Shown here: positions 7,710-19,157 of the stretch, one piece after another | Numbering within the stretch: the stretch's first letter is position 1 | How the letters are laid out: every line of letters starts with the position of its first letter | From: Zestomonas carbonaria | GTDB taxonomy: Bacteria > Pseudomonadota > Gammaproteobacteria > Pseudomonadales > Pseudomonadaceae | Direction of reading: 5' to 3' | DNA length: 64,000 bases | Assembly (NCBI RefSeq): GCF_904061905.1 | Contig: NZ_CAJFCI010000043.1 | Coordinates: forward strand, 1-64,000 | The notes under the pieces: model-generated | Databases searched by the model: none | What the model saw: only the letters and a program-made list of their open reading frames with translations | What the model was told of the DNA's origin: nothing | Program-made: the position numbers and the translations under genes

Positions 7710-10679
7710 CTATTCGCTGTCCAGGTGCAGCGGGGTGGCGACCTTGCCGTCGGCTTCGGCCTGGCCGATGCTGACGTCGAGCAGGTAGATGCGTTCGTCC
7801 GGCAGGCCGCCCTTGTCGACCAGGTAGTCCTTGATCGAGGCCGCGCGAGCCTGGGCCAACTGGCGCAGGAGCAGTTGGCTCTCGCCCCAGGATTGCAGGA
7901 CCGCCTCGCGCATCTTGGCCGTGCGCTCGTCGCGGGACAGTTCCTGCCACTCGGCGGGGGGCTGCTGCTTCAGGCGGGTGCGGTAGATGCCCTCCAGCAG
8001 CGGGCCCTGTTCGCTTTCCGGCACTTCCAGTTGCGAGGCCTCGGCTGGCACCGTGTCGCCACGGCGCTGGAGGATCTTGTAGTAGGTGGTCTGGTATTCG
8101 CGTTGCAGGCGCTGTTCGGCGAGCAGGGCGCCGTCGCTGCTCTGTGCGCTCAGACCTTCCACTTCCAGGCGCAGCAGCGGGCGTTCCTTGAGCGCCGCCG
8201 CCAGGGTGTCGAGCCTGCCCTGGGCCTCGCTGTCCAGGGTCTTGTCGCCGGGGGCGAAGGGCACGTTGCTGAGGTCGACGTCGCTGCCGCCCGTGACCAG
8301 GCCGCCGATGAACTTGAAGGGGGCCTGCGCCGCGCGCAGCACCAGGTTGCGCAGGGTCTGCCAGACGATCGGCATGACGCTGAACTGCGGATCGTCGAGG
8401 TTGCCGGCCACCGGCAGTTCGATCTGGATCTTGCCGTCGGCATCCTTGAGCAGGGCCACCGCCAGTTTTACCGGCAGGTCCACGGCGTTGGGGCTGTCGA
8501 CCTTCTCGCCCAGTTGCAACTGCTCGACCACCACCTTGTTCTCGGCCTTCAGTTGCTTCTTCTCGATCTGGTAGTGCAGGTCGAGGCTGACCCGGCCCCG
8601 GCGGATGCGGTAGCCGGCGAACTTGCCGGAGTAGGGGGTGAGGGTGGTCAGCTCGACGTTCTTGAAGCTGGTGGTCAGGTCCAGGCTGTCCAGCGGGTCG
8701 AAGGGGTTGACGCTGCCGAGGATGCTCACCGGCGCATAGCGGTCCACCCGGCCGCGGATTTCCACCTTGGCCGGCTTTGGATTGCGGTTGTCCAGGGTGC
8801 CGATGCGGCCGTTGAGCTGTTCGATGGCGGTGGCGAAGTTCGGGCGCAGGCTGAAGTCGGCGAAGTTGGCCGAGCCGTCGTCGATGCTGATCTCGCCAAT
8901 GCGGATGCCCAGCGGCTTGCCGGCCGGCTTGGCTTCGGCCTGGCCCTGGGCTTCCGGCTGCGGGATCAGCAGTTCGTTGACGTTGGTGGTCTGGTTCTCG
9001 TTGATGACTACCCGCGCGTAGGGTTGCGCCAGGCTGACCCTGGCGATTTCCAGGTGCTCTTCGTGCTGGTAGTCCAGGCCGTCCAGGGTCAGCTTCTGCC
9101 ATTTGACGAAGTCGCGCTCGCGCAGCGTGTCGAGGGTGTGCAACTGGTCCACCTCGGCGCGGCCGCGCACGCTGAAGGCCAGTGGCTCGGTGCTCTTCAG
9201 GTCGACGTCGAGGTTGCTGCCGAGCAGGCCGCTGCGCAGTTCCAGACGGATGAACGGGCTGATGTAGGACTGGGCCACGCGCAGGTCGATGTTGCTGCTG
9301 GCGACCTTCAGCCGGGCGCCGACCGGCTCCAGGTTGACTTCGCCCTCGGCGCTCAGCTTGCCCTGCTTGCCCAGCCCGGTGTCGAGCTTGAGGGTGAAGG
9401 GCGAGCGGTTGAGGCTGTCGAAGTTACGCAGGTCGAGGTTCAGCGGACCGACCTCCAGCGCCAGCGGTTCGGCCGGCTGGCGGTCGGCGAGGTGGATGCG
9501 GTAGCCGCGCAACTGGGTATCGACCAGCAGCACCTGCCAGGGCTTGGCGTCTTCCGCCGGTTTTTTCGGGGCAGGGGCCGGCTTGTCGGTCGCGGCCGGT
9601 GTCTTCGCCGTTTCAGCGGCGGGCGTTTCGGCTGGCTTGGCCTTCGGGGCGGGGGCCGGCGATTGCGGGGGCTGGTGCGAGGCGAACAGTTTCTGCCAGT
9701 CGAGCTGGCCATCCTTCTCGCGGGCCGCCCAGGTTTCCAGGTTCTGGCTGCGGATCTTGCCGACCACCACCTGCTGCTTGGCCAGGTCGAATCTGGTTTC
9801 GCTGACTTCCAGGCGCTCCAGGTTGGCCAGCGGCCGTCCGTCCGGCGTCTTGATGGCGAAGGGCGCGACGGTGACCGCGACATTGTCGAGCAGCAGCTCG
9901 GTGCCCTTGGCGAGGTTCAAGCGGTAGTCGGTCGCCAGGCTCACCTTGCCCTTCTCCAGTGCCAGCGGCACGGCGTCGCGCACGTAGGGCCAGAACGCCC
10001 GCATGTCGCCGTCGGTGAGTTTGAGATGGCCGCTGGAGGTGATCGGCGTCAGGCTGACCTGGCCCGTCCAGTCGATCTGCCCGCCATAGGGGCCCTTGGC
10101 CACCAGGCTCATGTCGGACTGGTCTTCCGGCAGGGTGCTGAGGTTCTTCAGTTCGAGGTTGAGCGAGTCGTAGAGGAATTCCACCGGTTCGCTCGGGCGC
10201 AGGTCCTGGAAGTGCAGGCCGCCTTCGATCAGGGCGATGTGGTCGATGCGCAGCGGGAAGGGGTCGCCCGGAGGTTCGTCGGCGGGCTTCGGTTCGCTGG
10301 GCGGCAGCTCGAACAACTGGGTCAGGTTGAGCGTGCCGTCCTTGGCGAACAGCACCTCGGTGTGCGATTTCTCCAGTTCGACCGCCGCCAGGTGCAGCGC
10401 GCCGGTCCACAGGCTGTCCGCCTGCAGGTTGGCGTACAGGCGCTCGAAGCCGGCCTGCGGCTTCTCGCCTTCGCCGATGCGCAGGCCCCAGAGGGTCAGT
10501 TCGAGGCTGAACGGATTGAGTTCGAGACGCTCCAGGCTGGCCGGCACCTTGGCGTACTTGGCCAGTTGCTGGTTGATCACGTGCAGGGCGATCCCCGGCA
10601 GGATCAGGAAGCCCAGCAGGCTGTAGAGTCCCAGTGCGATCAGCAGCGCGCCGGCGGCGCGTTTCAATCCTTTGTACAT
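7710..10679 (-). CDS. Large DUF748 (AsmA-like) envelope protein
   Basis: A 989-residue protein with one N-terminal membrane anchor (ALLIALGLYSLLGFLILPGIAL, about 12-33) followed by a very long periplasmic region of short beta repeats. Many segments follow an 'identity of a layer' pattern such as LNLTQLFELP, LNLDLRNFDSLNRSPFTLKLDTGLG and SIDDGSANFADFSLRPNF. These are typical of DUF748/AsmA-like proteins, which are related to bridge proteins that move lipids across the periplasm. A Pro/Ala/Lys-rich linker lies at about 330-385, and the last 180 residues are charged and helical. P. aeruginosa has an orthologue near acsB/pgi. A lipid-transfer role is inference from family membership. Confidence 0.87.
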   Translation of the reverse strand: MYKGLKRAAGALLIALGLYSLLGFLILPGIALHVINQQLAKYAKVPASLERLELNPFSLELTLWGLRIGEGEKPQAGFERLYANLQADSLWTGALHLAAVELEKSHTEVLFAKDGTLNLTQLFELPPSEPKPADEPPGDPFPLRIDHIALIEGGLHFQDLRPSEPVEFLYDSLNLELKNLSTLPEDQSDMSLVAKGPYGGQIDWTGQVSLTPITSSGHLKLTDGDMRAFWPYVRDAVPLALEKGKVSLATDYRLNLAKGTELLLDNVAVTVAPFAIKTPDGRPLANLERLEVSETRFDLAKQQVVVGKIRSQNLETWAAREKDGQLDWQKLFASHQPPQSPAPAPKAKPAETPAAETAKTPAATDKPAPAPKKPAEDAKPWQVLLVDTQLRGYRIHLADRQPAEPLALEVGPLNLDLRNFDSLNRSPFTLKLDTGLGKQGKLSAEGEVNLEPVGARLKVASSNIDLRVAQSYISPFIRLELRSGLLGSNLDVDLKSTEPLAFSVRGRAEVDQLHTLDTLRERDFVKWQKLTLDGLDYQHEEHLEIARVSLAQPYARVVINENQTTNVNELLIPQPEAQGQAEAKPAGKPLGIRIGEISIDDGSANFADFSLRPNFATAIEQLNGRIGTLDNRNPKPAKVEIRGRVDRYAPVSILGSVNPFDPLDSLDLTTSFKNVELTTLTPYSGKFAGYRIRRGRVSLDLHYQIEKKQLKAENKVVVEQLQLGEKVDSPNAVDLPVKLAVALLKDADGKIQIELPVAGNLDDPQFSVMPIVWQTLRNLVLRAAQAPFKFIGGLVTGGSDVDLSNVPFAPGDKTLDSEAQGRLDTLAAALKERPLLRLEVEGLSAQSSDGALLAEQRLQREYQTTYYKILQRRGDTVPAEASQLEVPESEQGPLLEGIYRTRLKQQPPAEWQELSRDERTAKMREAVLQSWGESQLLLRQLAQARAASIKDYLVDKGGLPDERIYLLDVSIGQAEADGKVATPLHLDSE

Positions 10680-10768
10680 GGCTCGGCGTCATCTTCCTGG
10701 CTGAGAAATGCCTAGGAGTATGGCATGGCGATTCGGAGTGGGGGGCCGGCAGTCTGCCGGCATGCCGG

Positions 10769-11785
10769 TCAGAACTGCAGGATCAGGGTCTTCAGCGGCG
10801 GTTGGCCATCCCGCGAAGGGAAGTCCGCCGCGGGCTCCAGAGCCTGGCAATCGCGCGCCGGACGCCCCAGTTTCTCGGCGCAGCGCAGTACCTGGGCGCG
10901 CCAATCGGCCATCGCCACCTTCGCCAGGTTGTTGCAGCAGACCAGCGTGCCATCCTCCGCCGTGGCGAGGATCGCCGGCTTGAGCAGGCTCTGGTAGTCG
11001 CGCAGCAGGTCGACGGTGCCGAAGGCGCTTTTCGCCCAGGCCGGCGGGTCGAGGAACACCAGGTCGAAGCGATGCGGCTCGAGACGCGGATAGTGCGGCA
11101 GCTTCTGCCCGCGTCGCGCGCTCACCGGCAGTCCGGCCAACTGGCGGATGGCCGGGAAGTAGTCGGACTGCACGAACCGCATGGCCGGCAATCGAGGGTT
11201 GAGCGCGGCGTTCTCGCGACCGACCGCCAGGTTGCCTTCGGCGAAGTCCAGGTTGACCACTTCGCTCGCGCCGCCGGCCGCCGCGCAGAGGCCGACGCCG
11301 CAGGTGTAGGCGAACAGGTTGAGCACCGAGCGGCCGGCGCTGTGCGCCTTGATCCAGCCGCGTGCGTTGCGCAGGTCGAGGAACAGTAGCGGGTCCTGGC
11401 CTGGGTGGCGGCCGCGCACCCGGTACTTGAGCCCCCATTCGTGGCCGACCAGGTCTTCCAGCGCGGCGGCTTCGGGCTGGTACACCGGGTCGCTGCGGTC
11501 AATACGCGAGTTGCCCCGCGAGCGATCGTTGTAGACCGGCAGCAGGTCGAGACCGAGCGTTTCGCCGACGATGGCGTGCAGTGACAGGAGGTCATCGCGC
11601 TCCAGCGGCTGGTGGAAACTCTGCACCAGCAGTTGCGGGCCGTAGCGGTCGACGGTCAGCCCCGGCGCGCCTTCCTGGCTGCCGTGGAACAGGCGGTAGC
11701 AGTCGGTGCCCTGCTCGTGCAGTTCGGCGAGCAGCGGGCGACGGGCGTCGAGGGCGGCGCGCAGCGCCTGGTCGAGGGAGGACAT
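10769..11785 (-). CDS. Class I SAM-dependent rRNA (cytosine-C5)-type methyltransferase, RlmI-like
   Basis: A 338-residue methyltransferase. The central domain has AdoMet motif I (SVLNLFAYTCGVGLCAAAGGA, about 152-172), an acidic motif II (VVNLDFAEGN) and motif IV (FDLVFLDPPAWAKS). LLFLDLRNARGWIK precedes the fold as in RlmI/RlmK-type enzymes. The N-terminal part contains YRLFHGSQEGAPGLTVDRYG, a PUA/EEHEE-like segment found in this group. The target is likely a nucleotide in 23S rRNA, but the exact position cannot be read from the sequence. The gene is monocistronic as far as can be seen, 60 bases after the DUF2236 gene on the same strand. Confidence 0.85.
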   Translation of the reverse strand: MSSLDQALRAALDARRPLLAELHEQGTDCYRLFHGSQEGAPGLTVDRYGPQLLVQSFHQPLERDDLLSLHAIVGETLGLDLLPVYNDRSRGNSRIDRSDPVYQPEAAALEDLVGHEWGLKYRVRGRHPGQDPLLFLDLRNARGWIKAHSAGRSVLNLFAYTCGVGLCAAAGGASEVVNLDFAEGNLAVGRENAALNPRLPAMRFVQSDYFPAIRQLAGLPVSARRGQKLPHYPRLEPHRFDLVFLDPPAWAKSAFGTVDLLRDYQSLLKPAILATAEDGTLVCCNNLAKVAMADWRAQVLRCAEKLGRPARDCQALEPAADFPSRDGQPPLKTLILQF

Positions 11786-11845
11786 GCGCGGCGTCTCGGT
11801 AGGAGGGGCGCGCAGTTTAGCAGGAACCCCCTGGAGCCTCGCGAC

Positions 11846-12724
11846 TCAATGCAGCGGCGGCAGCCCCATGCGCCGGCGTGCGCGGTGCAGCGAGCCGTTG
11901 CGCACCGCCCAGCGCAACAGCGGCACGCTGCCGTGCACGCCGCCACGGATCAGTCGTCGCTGCAGCGGCGGCTGGTGGAGGTCGAGCATGCCGGCCGCCC
12001 AGTCCGGCAGCAGGTCGATGCCGGCGCGCAGCATCAGGGCGGCGTAGGGGCGGGCGAAGGCGCTGGGCGAGGGCGCATCGAGCAGTACGCGGACCACTTC
12101 GCGGGTGCGCTCGTCGCAGACCAGTTGCGGCCGCATGGCTTGCAGGTAGTCCGCCACTTCCTGGCGCGAGCGCGGCACATCGCGGGCGCCCAGGCGCTCG
12201 GCGACCAGGGCGATCTCGTCGTAGTAGCGGTCCTGTTCGTGGCCCGGGAAGTCGGGGTTGCGGTAGCGCAGGTAGGACTTGAGGAAGCTGCTGACCTCGG
12301 CCACGTGCACCCAAGTCAGCAGCCCGGGATCGCTGGCGGCGTAGGGCTGTCCGTCCGGCAGGCTGCCGGTCACGCTCTCGTGGATGCGCCGTACGCGCTC
12401 GATGAGCCTTTCCGCATCGGCGCGCGAGCCGTAGGTGGTGCCGGAGATGAACTGGCCGGTGCGGCGCAGGCGGCCGAGCATGTCGGCGCGGAAGTTGGAG
12501 TGGTCCCACACCCCGGCCAGCGCCAGGGGATGGAGCATTTGCAGGAGCAGTGCGCCGATGCCGCCGATCAGCATGCTGCTGAAGTCGCCGTGCACTTTCC
12601 AGCAGGTCGAGTCCGGGCCGAACAGCCCGGGGTCGCCGGGCGGCGCTTCGAAGTCGATACCACCCAGGGCCAGGCCGGTGAGACTGAGAACCTGGGCTTC
12701 GATGTGTTGGCGAAGGGTTTCCAT
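11846..12724 (-). CDS. DUF2236 / MpaB-type oxygenase domain protein
   Basis: A 292-residue protein started at ATG 12724 (METLRQHIEAQVLS); longer in-frame starts upstream would read through a palindromic repeat. It carries the DUF2236 signature: GDFSSMLIGGIGALLLQMLHPLALAGVWDHSNFRADMLGRLRRTGQFISGTTYG, then WVHVAEVSSFLKSYLRY and YYDEIALVAERLGA. In this family (latex-clearing protein, MpaB) histidines corresponding to those in MLHPLALAG and TWVHV bind a b-type heme. Substrate unknown. It is downstream of acs and upstream of the methyltransferase. Confidence 0.83.
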   Translation of the reverse strand: METLRQHIEAQVLSLTGLALGGIDFEAPPGDPGLFGPDSTCWKVHGDFSSMLIGGIGALLLQMLHPLALAGVWDHSNFRADMLGRLRRTGQFISGTTYGSRADAERLIERVRRIHESVTGSLPDGQPYAASDPGLLTWVHVAEVSSFLKSYLRYRNPDFPGHEQDRYYDEIALVAERLGARDVPRSRQEVADYLQAMRPQLVCDERTREVVRVLLDAPSPSAFARPYAALMLRAGIDLLPDWAAGMLDLHQPPLQRRLIRGGVHGSVPLLRWAVRNGSLHRARRRMGLPPLH

Positions 12725-12775
12725 GGGGGATAGCTTCCAGGCTTGAGCAGAGCGCTGCAAGAGCTGGGGGCTTTT

Positions 12776-12877
12776 GTAGGGTGCGCTGTGCGCACCGACG
12801 GGATGGTGCAGGGCCTTTGGCGGTGCGCACGGCGCACCCTGCGGGGGCGTGGTTCCCGCGCGGAGCGTGGGAACCAC
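12776..12877. repeat. Palindromic repeats downstream of acs
   Basis: GTAGGGTGCGC at 12776-12786 is inverted near 12831-12842, the same family as 7606-7702. A separate hairpin follows at 12849-12877 (arms GTGGTTCCC/GGGAACCAC). The second hairpin lies just after the acs stop codon and might help end its transcript, but there is no T-tract. Confidence 0.7.
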
Positions 12878-12884
12878 CGGTCCA

Positions 12885-14822
<1,938 letters not shown>

Positions 14823-14832
14823 GGCTTGGGCC

Positions 14833-14840
14833 TTCTTGTT
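14833..14840 (-). promoter_or_regulatory. Candidate Hfq/Crc catabolite-activity motif in the acs leader
   Basis: Read on the minus strand this is AACAAGAA, a perfect AANAANAA match, overlapping the GAAGG ribosome-binding sequence 10-18 bases before the acs ATG and preceded by another A/C-rich run (CGACAACAAA). In Pseudomonas, Hfq with Crc binds such A-rich sites near ribosome-binding sites and blocks translation until CrcZ titrates Hfq. The function here is inferred from the motif and position. Confidence 0.5.
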
Positions 14841-15003
14841 TTGTTGTCGTTCGCAGTGGGGCTAGGTTGGCCGATGCGGATGCCGGGTTCAACCCCAAGG
14901 CAAGCCACCCAACTTTAGACCATCCTGGAAAGCGCGAACCCGGCACTTGGCCGGGTTCACATGAGGGCACGTAGATGCGAGCTCGCTCTTGACGGTGTTC
15001 GTT

Positions 15004-15027
15004 GGGTCCCCGCGAACGCGGGGACCC
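15004..15027. repeat. Palindromic repeat between pgi and acs
   Basis: Perfect hairpin with arms GGGTCCCCGCG/CGCGGGGACCC around AA. A second inverted repeat (GAACCCGG/CCGGGTTC) lies at about 14936-14958. Together they fill the 237-base space between pgi and acs. Neither has a T-tract, so I class them as dispersed repeats. Confidence 0.65.
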
Positions 15028-15059
15028 AGAAAACAACGTGGGCACCCGGACAACAAACA

Positions 15060-16724
15060 TCAACCGCGATGACGGCCCCGGAAGAAGTCGATCAGGCCCT
15101 GGGTCGAGGCATCTTCCGCAGCCTGCTCCTCATGGCCGGAGAGGCGCTGGTAGACGCCCTTGCCCAGTTCCTTGCCGAGCTCCACGCCCCACTGGTCGAA
15201 GGCGTTGATGCCCCAGATCACGCTCTGCACGAACACCTTGTGCTCGTACATGGCGACCAGCGCGCCGAGCCGGCGTGGGCTGACGCGCTCGAGCACCAGG
15301 GTGTTGCTCGGCCGGTTGCCGGGGATCACCTTGTGTGGCGCCAGGCGCTGCACCTCGTCTTCCGGCAGGCTCTTGGCGCGCAGCTCCGCCTCGGCTTCCG
15401 CGCGGCTCTTGCCGAGCATCAGCGCCTGGCTCTGCGACAGGCAGTTGGCGTACAGCCAGTGGTGGTGGTCGGCCACCGGGTTGTAGCTGACCACCGGGAC
15501 GATGAAGTCCGCCGGGATCAACTGGGTGCCCTGGTGCAGCAACTGGTGGTAGGCGTGCTGGCCGTTGCAGCCGACGCCGCCCCAGATCACCGGCCCGGTG
15601 GCGCAACCCACCGGGGTGCCATCCTGGCGCACGCTCTTGCCGTTGGATTCCATGTCCAGTTGCTGCAGGTGCTGGGTGATGTTCCGCAGATAGTGGTCGT
15701 AGGGCAGGATCGCGTGGCTCTGCGCGTTCCAGAAGTTGCTGTACCAGACACCGAGCAGGGCCAGCAGGACCGGCATGTTGCGTTCGAAGGGCGCGGTCAG
15801 GAAGTGCTGGTCCATGCTGTAGGCGCCGGACAGCAGCTCCTTGAAGTTGGACATGCCGATGGCCAGGGCGATCGGCAGGCCGATGGCCGACCACAGCGAG
15901 TAGCGGCCGCCGACCCAGTCCCACATCGGGAAGATGTTTTCCTCGTGGATGCCGAACGCCACCGCCGCTTCCTTGTTGCTGGAAACGGCGATGAAGTGCT
16001 TGTGCAGCTCGGCTTCCGAGCCGCCCTGGGCCAGGTACCAGCTACGCGCGGCCTGGGCGTTCTTCAGGGTTTCCAGGGTGCCGAAGGATTTCGACGAGAC
16101 GATGAACAGGGTGGTTTCCGCGCGCAGCCTGGCGGACAGCTCGTGGAATTCGCTGCCATCGATATTGGCCAGGTAGTGGCAGCGCACGCCGCGCTGGGCG
16201 AACGGCAGCAGCGCCTCGGAAACCAGTTGCGGGCCGAGGAAGGAACCGCCGATGCCGATGTTCACCACGTCGGTGATCGGCTTCTCGCTGTAGCCGCGCC
16301 ACAGGCCGTCGTGGATGCGGCCGACCAGCTCGGTCATCTGGCCGAGCACCTGGTGGACCTCCGGCATCACGTCCACGCCGTTGACGACCAGGCGGTCGGC
16401 CACCGGGCGGCGCAGGGCGGTGTGCAGCGCCGGGCGGCCTTCCGAGGCGTTGACCGGCTCGCCCTTGAACAGGGCTTCGATCGCCGCCTGCAAGTCGGCC
16501 TCGCGGGCCAGGCGTACCAGCAGCTCGCGGGTTTCGTGGTTGATCAGGTTCTTCGAATAGTCGAGGAACAGCCCGCAACCGCTCAGCGAGAAATCCTTGA
16601 AGCGTCCGGCATCGCCCGCGAAGGCCTCGCGCATGCTGAAGCCCTGCATCGCCCGGCGATGCTCGACCAGGGATTGCCAGGCGGGCAGTCGGGTTGCGTC
16701 GAGTGGTTGTTGGTAATGCGGCAT
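15060..16724 (-). CDS. pgi: Glucose-6-phosphate isomerase
   Basis: A 554-residue enzyme interconverting glucose-6-phosphate and fructose-6-phosphate. Start chosen at ATG 16724 ([19 protein letters not shown]), which gives the usual Pseudomonas Pgi length; the upstream in-frame ATG would add eight residues. Diagnostic segments are [38 protein letters not shown], the PGI signature 1 equivalent [19 protein letters not shown], and [18 protein letters not shown], followed by [15 protein letters not shown]. Catalytic Glu and His lie in the QHAYHQ region. It is downstream of panD but separated by a terminator. Confidence 0.96.
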   Translation of the reverse strand: MPHYQQPLDATRLPAWQSLVEHRRAMQGFSMREAFAGDAGRFKDFSLSGCGLFLDYSKNLINHETRELLVRLAREADLQAAIEALFKGEPVNASEGRPALHTALRRPVADRLVVNGVDVMPEVHQVLGQMTELVGRIHDGLWRGYSEKPITDVVNIGIGGSFLGPQLVSEALLPFAQRGVRCHYLANIDGSEFHELSARLRAETTLFIVSSKSFGTLETLKNAQAARSWYLAQGGSEAELHKHFIAVSSNKEAAVAFGIHEENIFPMWDWVGGRYSLWSAIGLPIALAIGMSNFKELLSGAYSMDQHFLTAPFERNMPVLLALLGVWYSNFWNAQSHAILPYDHYLRNITQHLQQLDMESNGKSVRQDGTPVGCATGPVIWGGVGCNGQHAYHQLLHQGTQLIPADFIVPVVSYNPVADHHHWLYANCLSQSQALMLGKSRAEAEAELRAKSLPEDEVQRLAPHKVIPGNRPSNTLVLERVSPRRLGALVAMYEHKVFVQSVIWGINAFDQWGVELGKELGKGVYQRLSGHEEQAAEDASTQGLIDFFRGRHRG

Positions 16725-16760
16725 GACCGATTCCTTCGGCTGAAACAAGCTTCGAATAGC

Positions 16761-16785
16761 AAAAAGCCCGGAACGTTCCGGGCTT
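16761..16785 (-). terminator. Rho-independent terminator after panD
   Basis: A perfect 22-base palindrome (AAGCCCGGAAC and its inverse, 16764-16785) followed on the minus strand by TTTTT. It lies between the panD stop and the pgi start, ending the pantothenate transcript. Confidence 0.85.
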
Positions 16786-16804
16786 GGCGTTTAGCGGATG
16801 AGGC

Positions 16805-17185
16805 TCAGGCCACTTGGACCGGGATGGCGTTGCTGGTGTGGCTCAGTTCGTTGCCCGGTGCCATGTACAGCACGCGTGGCTTGAAGTTGGCCAGCTCGGC
16901 CTCGCTGTAATGAGCATAGGCGCAGATGATCAGTCGGTCGCCGACCTTGGCCTTGTGCGCGGCGGCGCCGTTCACGGAGATGATCTTCGAACCTTCCTCG
17001 CCACGGATCGCGTAGGTGGTGAAGCGCTCGCCGTTGTCGACGTTGTAGATCTGGATCTGCTCGTACTCGCGGATGCCGGAGAGGTCCAGCCATTCACCAT
17101 CGATGGCGCAGGAGCCTTCGTAATCCAGCACCGCGTGGGTGACTTCGGCGCGGTGCAGCTTGGCCTTGAGCATGATGGCGTGCAT
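16805..17185 (-). CDS. panD: Aspartate 1-decarboxylase proenzyme
   Basis: 126 residues, the normal PanD length when started at ATG 17185 ([18 protein letters not shown]). The enzyme makes beta-alanine for pantothenate. It self-cleaves between Gly24 and Ser25 in DYEGSCAID, and Ser25 becomes the pyruvoyl cofactor; both residues are present. [25 protein letters not shown] is the conserved core. It is 85 bases after panC and last in the pan cluster. Confidence 0.96.
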   Translation of the reverse strand: MHAIMLKAKLHRAEVTHAVLDYEGSCAIDGEWLDLSGIREYEQIQIYNVDNGERFTTYAIRGEEGSKIISVNGAAAHKAKVGDRLIICAYAHYSEAELANFKPRVLYMAPGNELSHTSNAIPVQVA

Positions 17186-17270
17186 GGCGTTTTCCTCTTC
17201 TGGGGGCCACAAACGGCGGCTGAGTGTGCCCGAACCCCGGGGAGTCGATCAAGGTTCGGGTGGTCCGGGA

Positions 17271-18131
17271 TCACGGGGTGTCGGCGAGATCCAGTTCGAG
17301 ATTGTCGATAAGCCGGGTGTTGCCCAGGAAGGCGGCGGCGGCAATCACCAGGTGACGGTCGTCGACGTGCGCCGGGCGCAGGCTTTCGGCGTGGCAGATC
17401 TCCAGGTAGTCGGGGCGGAACCCGGCCGTTACCAGTTGCTCCTTGGCCTCTGCGATCAGCCTGGGGTAGTCGCGGCCACCCTCGCGGATCTCGCCACCCA
17501 ATTGTTGCAGGGTGCGGTACAGGGCGGGAGCGGCGACGCGCTGCTCGGCGCTCAGGTAGCCATTGCGCGAGGACAGCGCCAGGCCGTCCTCGGCCCGCAC
17601 GGTGGGCATGCCGAGGACCTGGACCGGCATGTTCAGGTCGCGCACCAGGGTGCGGATCACCGCCAGTTGCTGGAAGTCCTTCTGGCCGAAGATCGCCAGG
17701 TCCGGCTGGACCATCTGGAACAGCTTGGTGACCACCGTGGCGACGCCGTCGAAATGGCCCGGCCGGCTGGCGCCGCACAGGCCCTCGGAAACACCGCTGA
17801 CGTGCACCAGGGTCTGGCCCTGCATGCCGTGGGGGTACATTTCCTCCACGGTGGGCGCGAACAACAGGTCGCAGCCGGCCTCGATCAGCTTCTCCTGATC
17901 GGCGGCCAGGGTGCGCGGGTAGCTGGCGAGGTCTTCGCTGGGGCCGAACTGCAACGGGTTGACGAAGATGCTGGCGACCACGAAGCCGGTGCGCTGGGCG
18001 GCCTGTTCGACCAGGGCGATGTGCCCGGCGTGCAGGTTGCCCATGGTCGGCACCAGGCCGATGTCCTTGCCCTCGGCGCGCGCCTGGGCGACCGCGGCGC
18101 GTAGCTCGCGGACGGTGGTAACGGTGTTCAT
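17271..18131 (-). CDS. panC: Pantothenate synthetase (pantoate-beta-alanine ligase)
   Basis: 286 residues starting at ATG 18131 ([21 protein letters not shown]). It joins pantoate and beta-alanine using ATP. Motifs: [19 protein letters not shown] (HIGH-like nucleotide-binding loop), [46 protein letters not shown] and [15 protein letters not shown] (KMSKS-equivalent). Its ATG overlaps the panB stop codon as ATGA, a sign of translational coupling. Confidence 0.96.
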   Translation of the reverse strand: MNTVTTVRELRAAVAQARAEGKDIGLVPTMGNLHAGHIALVEQAAQRTGFVVASIFVNPLQFGPSEDLASYPRTLAADQEKLIEAGCDLLFAPTVEEMYPHGMQGQTLVHVSGVSEGLCGASRPGHFDGVATVVTKLFQMVQPDLAIFGQKDFQQLAVIRTLVRDLNMPVQVLGMPTVRAEDGLALSSRNGYLSAEQRVAAPALYRTLQQLGGEIREGGRDYPRLIAEAKEQLVTAGFRPDYLEICHAESLRPAHVDDRHLVIAAAAFLGNTRLIDNLELDLADTP

Positions 18132-18928
18132 GCGGAGAATCCGTGCTCGGCGGCGGGGAACGAACCGTCCTTGACGGCTTTGACATAGGCTTCGAAGGCG
18201 CCCTGGACGGAGCCCTGGCCCTCCATGAAGTTCTTCACGAACTTCGGCACCCGGCCGGTCAGCGACAGGCCGAGCATGTCGTGCACCACCAGCACCTGGC
18301 CGTCGGTGGCGGCGCCGGCACCGATGCCGATCACCGGGATCTTCACCGCCTGGGAGATTTCCGCGGCCAGTTCGCTGGGCACGCATTCGAGCAGCAGCAT
18401 GGCCGCGCCGGCCTGCTCCAGGGCGATGGCGTCGGCGCGCAACTGGCGGGCCTGGGCGTCGCCGCGACCCTGCACCTTGTAGCCGCCGAACAGGTTGACG
18501 GCCTGTGGGGTGAGGCCGAGGTGGGCGCAGACCGGCACGCCGATCTGCGCCAGGCGGGCGATCGGCTCGGCGAGCCAGGCGCCGCCCTCGAGCTTGACCA
18601 TGTGTGCGCCGGCCTTCATCACCGCAACCGCGTCGGCGTGCAACTGCTGCGCCGATGCGCCGGATTCGAAAGGCAGGTCGGTGACGAGCAGAGCGCCCTG
18701 GTTGCCGCGTTTCACGCAGGCGGTGTGGTAGGCCATCTCCTGGACGGTCACCGGCAGGGTGCTGTCGTTGCCCTGGACGACCATGCCGAGGGAATCGCCC
18801 ACCAGCAGCACCTCGACCCCGGCCTGGCAGGCGGCACGGGCGAAAGTGGCGTCATAGGCGGTGAGCATGGTGATCTTGTCACCTTTCTGCTTCATCTCCT
18901 GTAGGGTGGTCACGGTAACGTCAGGCAT
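18128..18928 (-). CDS. panB: 3-methyl-2-oxobutanoate hydroxymethyltransferase
   Basis: 266 residues from ATG 18928 ([21 protein letters not shown]). It makes ketopantoate, the first committed step to pantothenate. Metal and substrate-binding segments are [38 protein letters not shown]-type ([22 protein letters not shown]), LECVP and [20 protein letters not shown]. It heads the panB-panC-panD cluster; a palindromic repeat separates it from folK upstream, so it may have its own promoter. Confidence 0.96.
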   Translation of the reverse strand: MPDVTVTTLQEMKQKGDKITMLTAYDATFARAACQAGVEVLLVGDSLGMVVQGNDSTLPVTVQEMAYHTACVKRGNQGALLVTDLPFESGASAQQLHADAVAVMKAGAHMVKLEGGAWLAEPIARLAQIGVPVCAHLGLTPQAVNLFGGYKVQGRGDAQARQLRADAIALEQAGAAMLLLECVPSELAAEISQAVKIPVIGIGAGAATDGQVLVVHDMLGLSLTGRVPKFVKNFMEGQGSVQGAFEAYVKAVKDGSFPAAEHGFSA

Positions 18929-19092
18929 GAAAATGTTCCTCGATCGGGCCCTTGCGCACCCGGTTGGGGCGGCGGGACGCCTATAGTCCAGATGGGGGGG
19001 CGTGAAGTCAATCGCGGGTGTTACCGACCTGTTACCGGCGTTACGGTCAGTTTTGGATGGCTTTTGACCAGTCGCTGGTTGGCCGGGAGGAC

Positions 19093-19157
19093 GTAGGGTG
19101 GGCTTCAGCCCACCAGATCGCACGTAGCCGAGTGTGGTGGGCTGAAGCCCACCCTAC
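19093..19157. repeat. Palindromic repeat overlapping the folK stop codon
   Basis: GTAGGGTGGGCTTCAGCCC begins at 19093 and its near-exact inverse ends at 19157; the inner unit is the GGTGGGCTGAAGCCCACC element also found at 5688-5740. The distal arm contains the folK TAG stop (19154-19156), so part of folK's 3' end is repeat-derived. Confidence 0.75.

Noticed and set aside
7683-10715. A 1010-codon open frame opposite the DUF748 gene
   Set aside because: Composition (Val/Gln/Leu/Ala/Asp runs) is that of a GC-rich antisense shadow. The minus-strand frame has a signal anchor and family signature.
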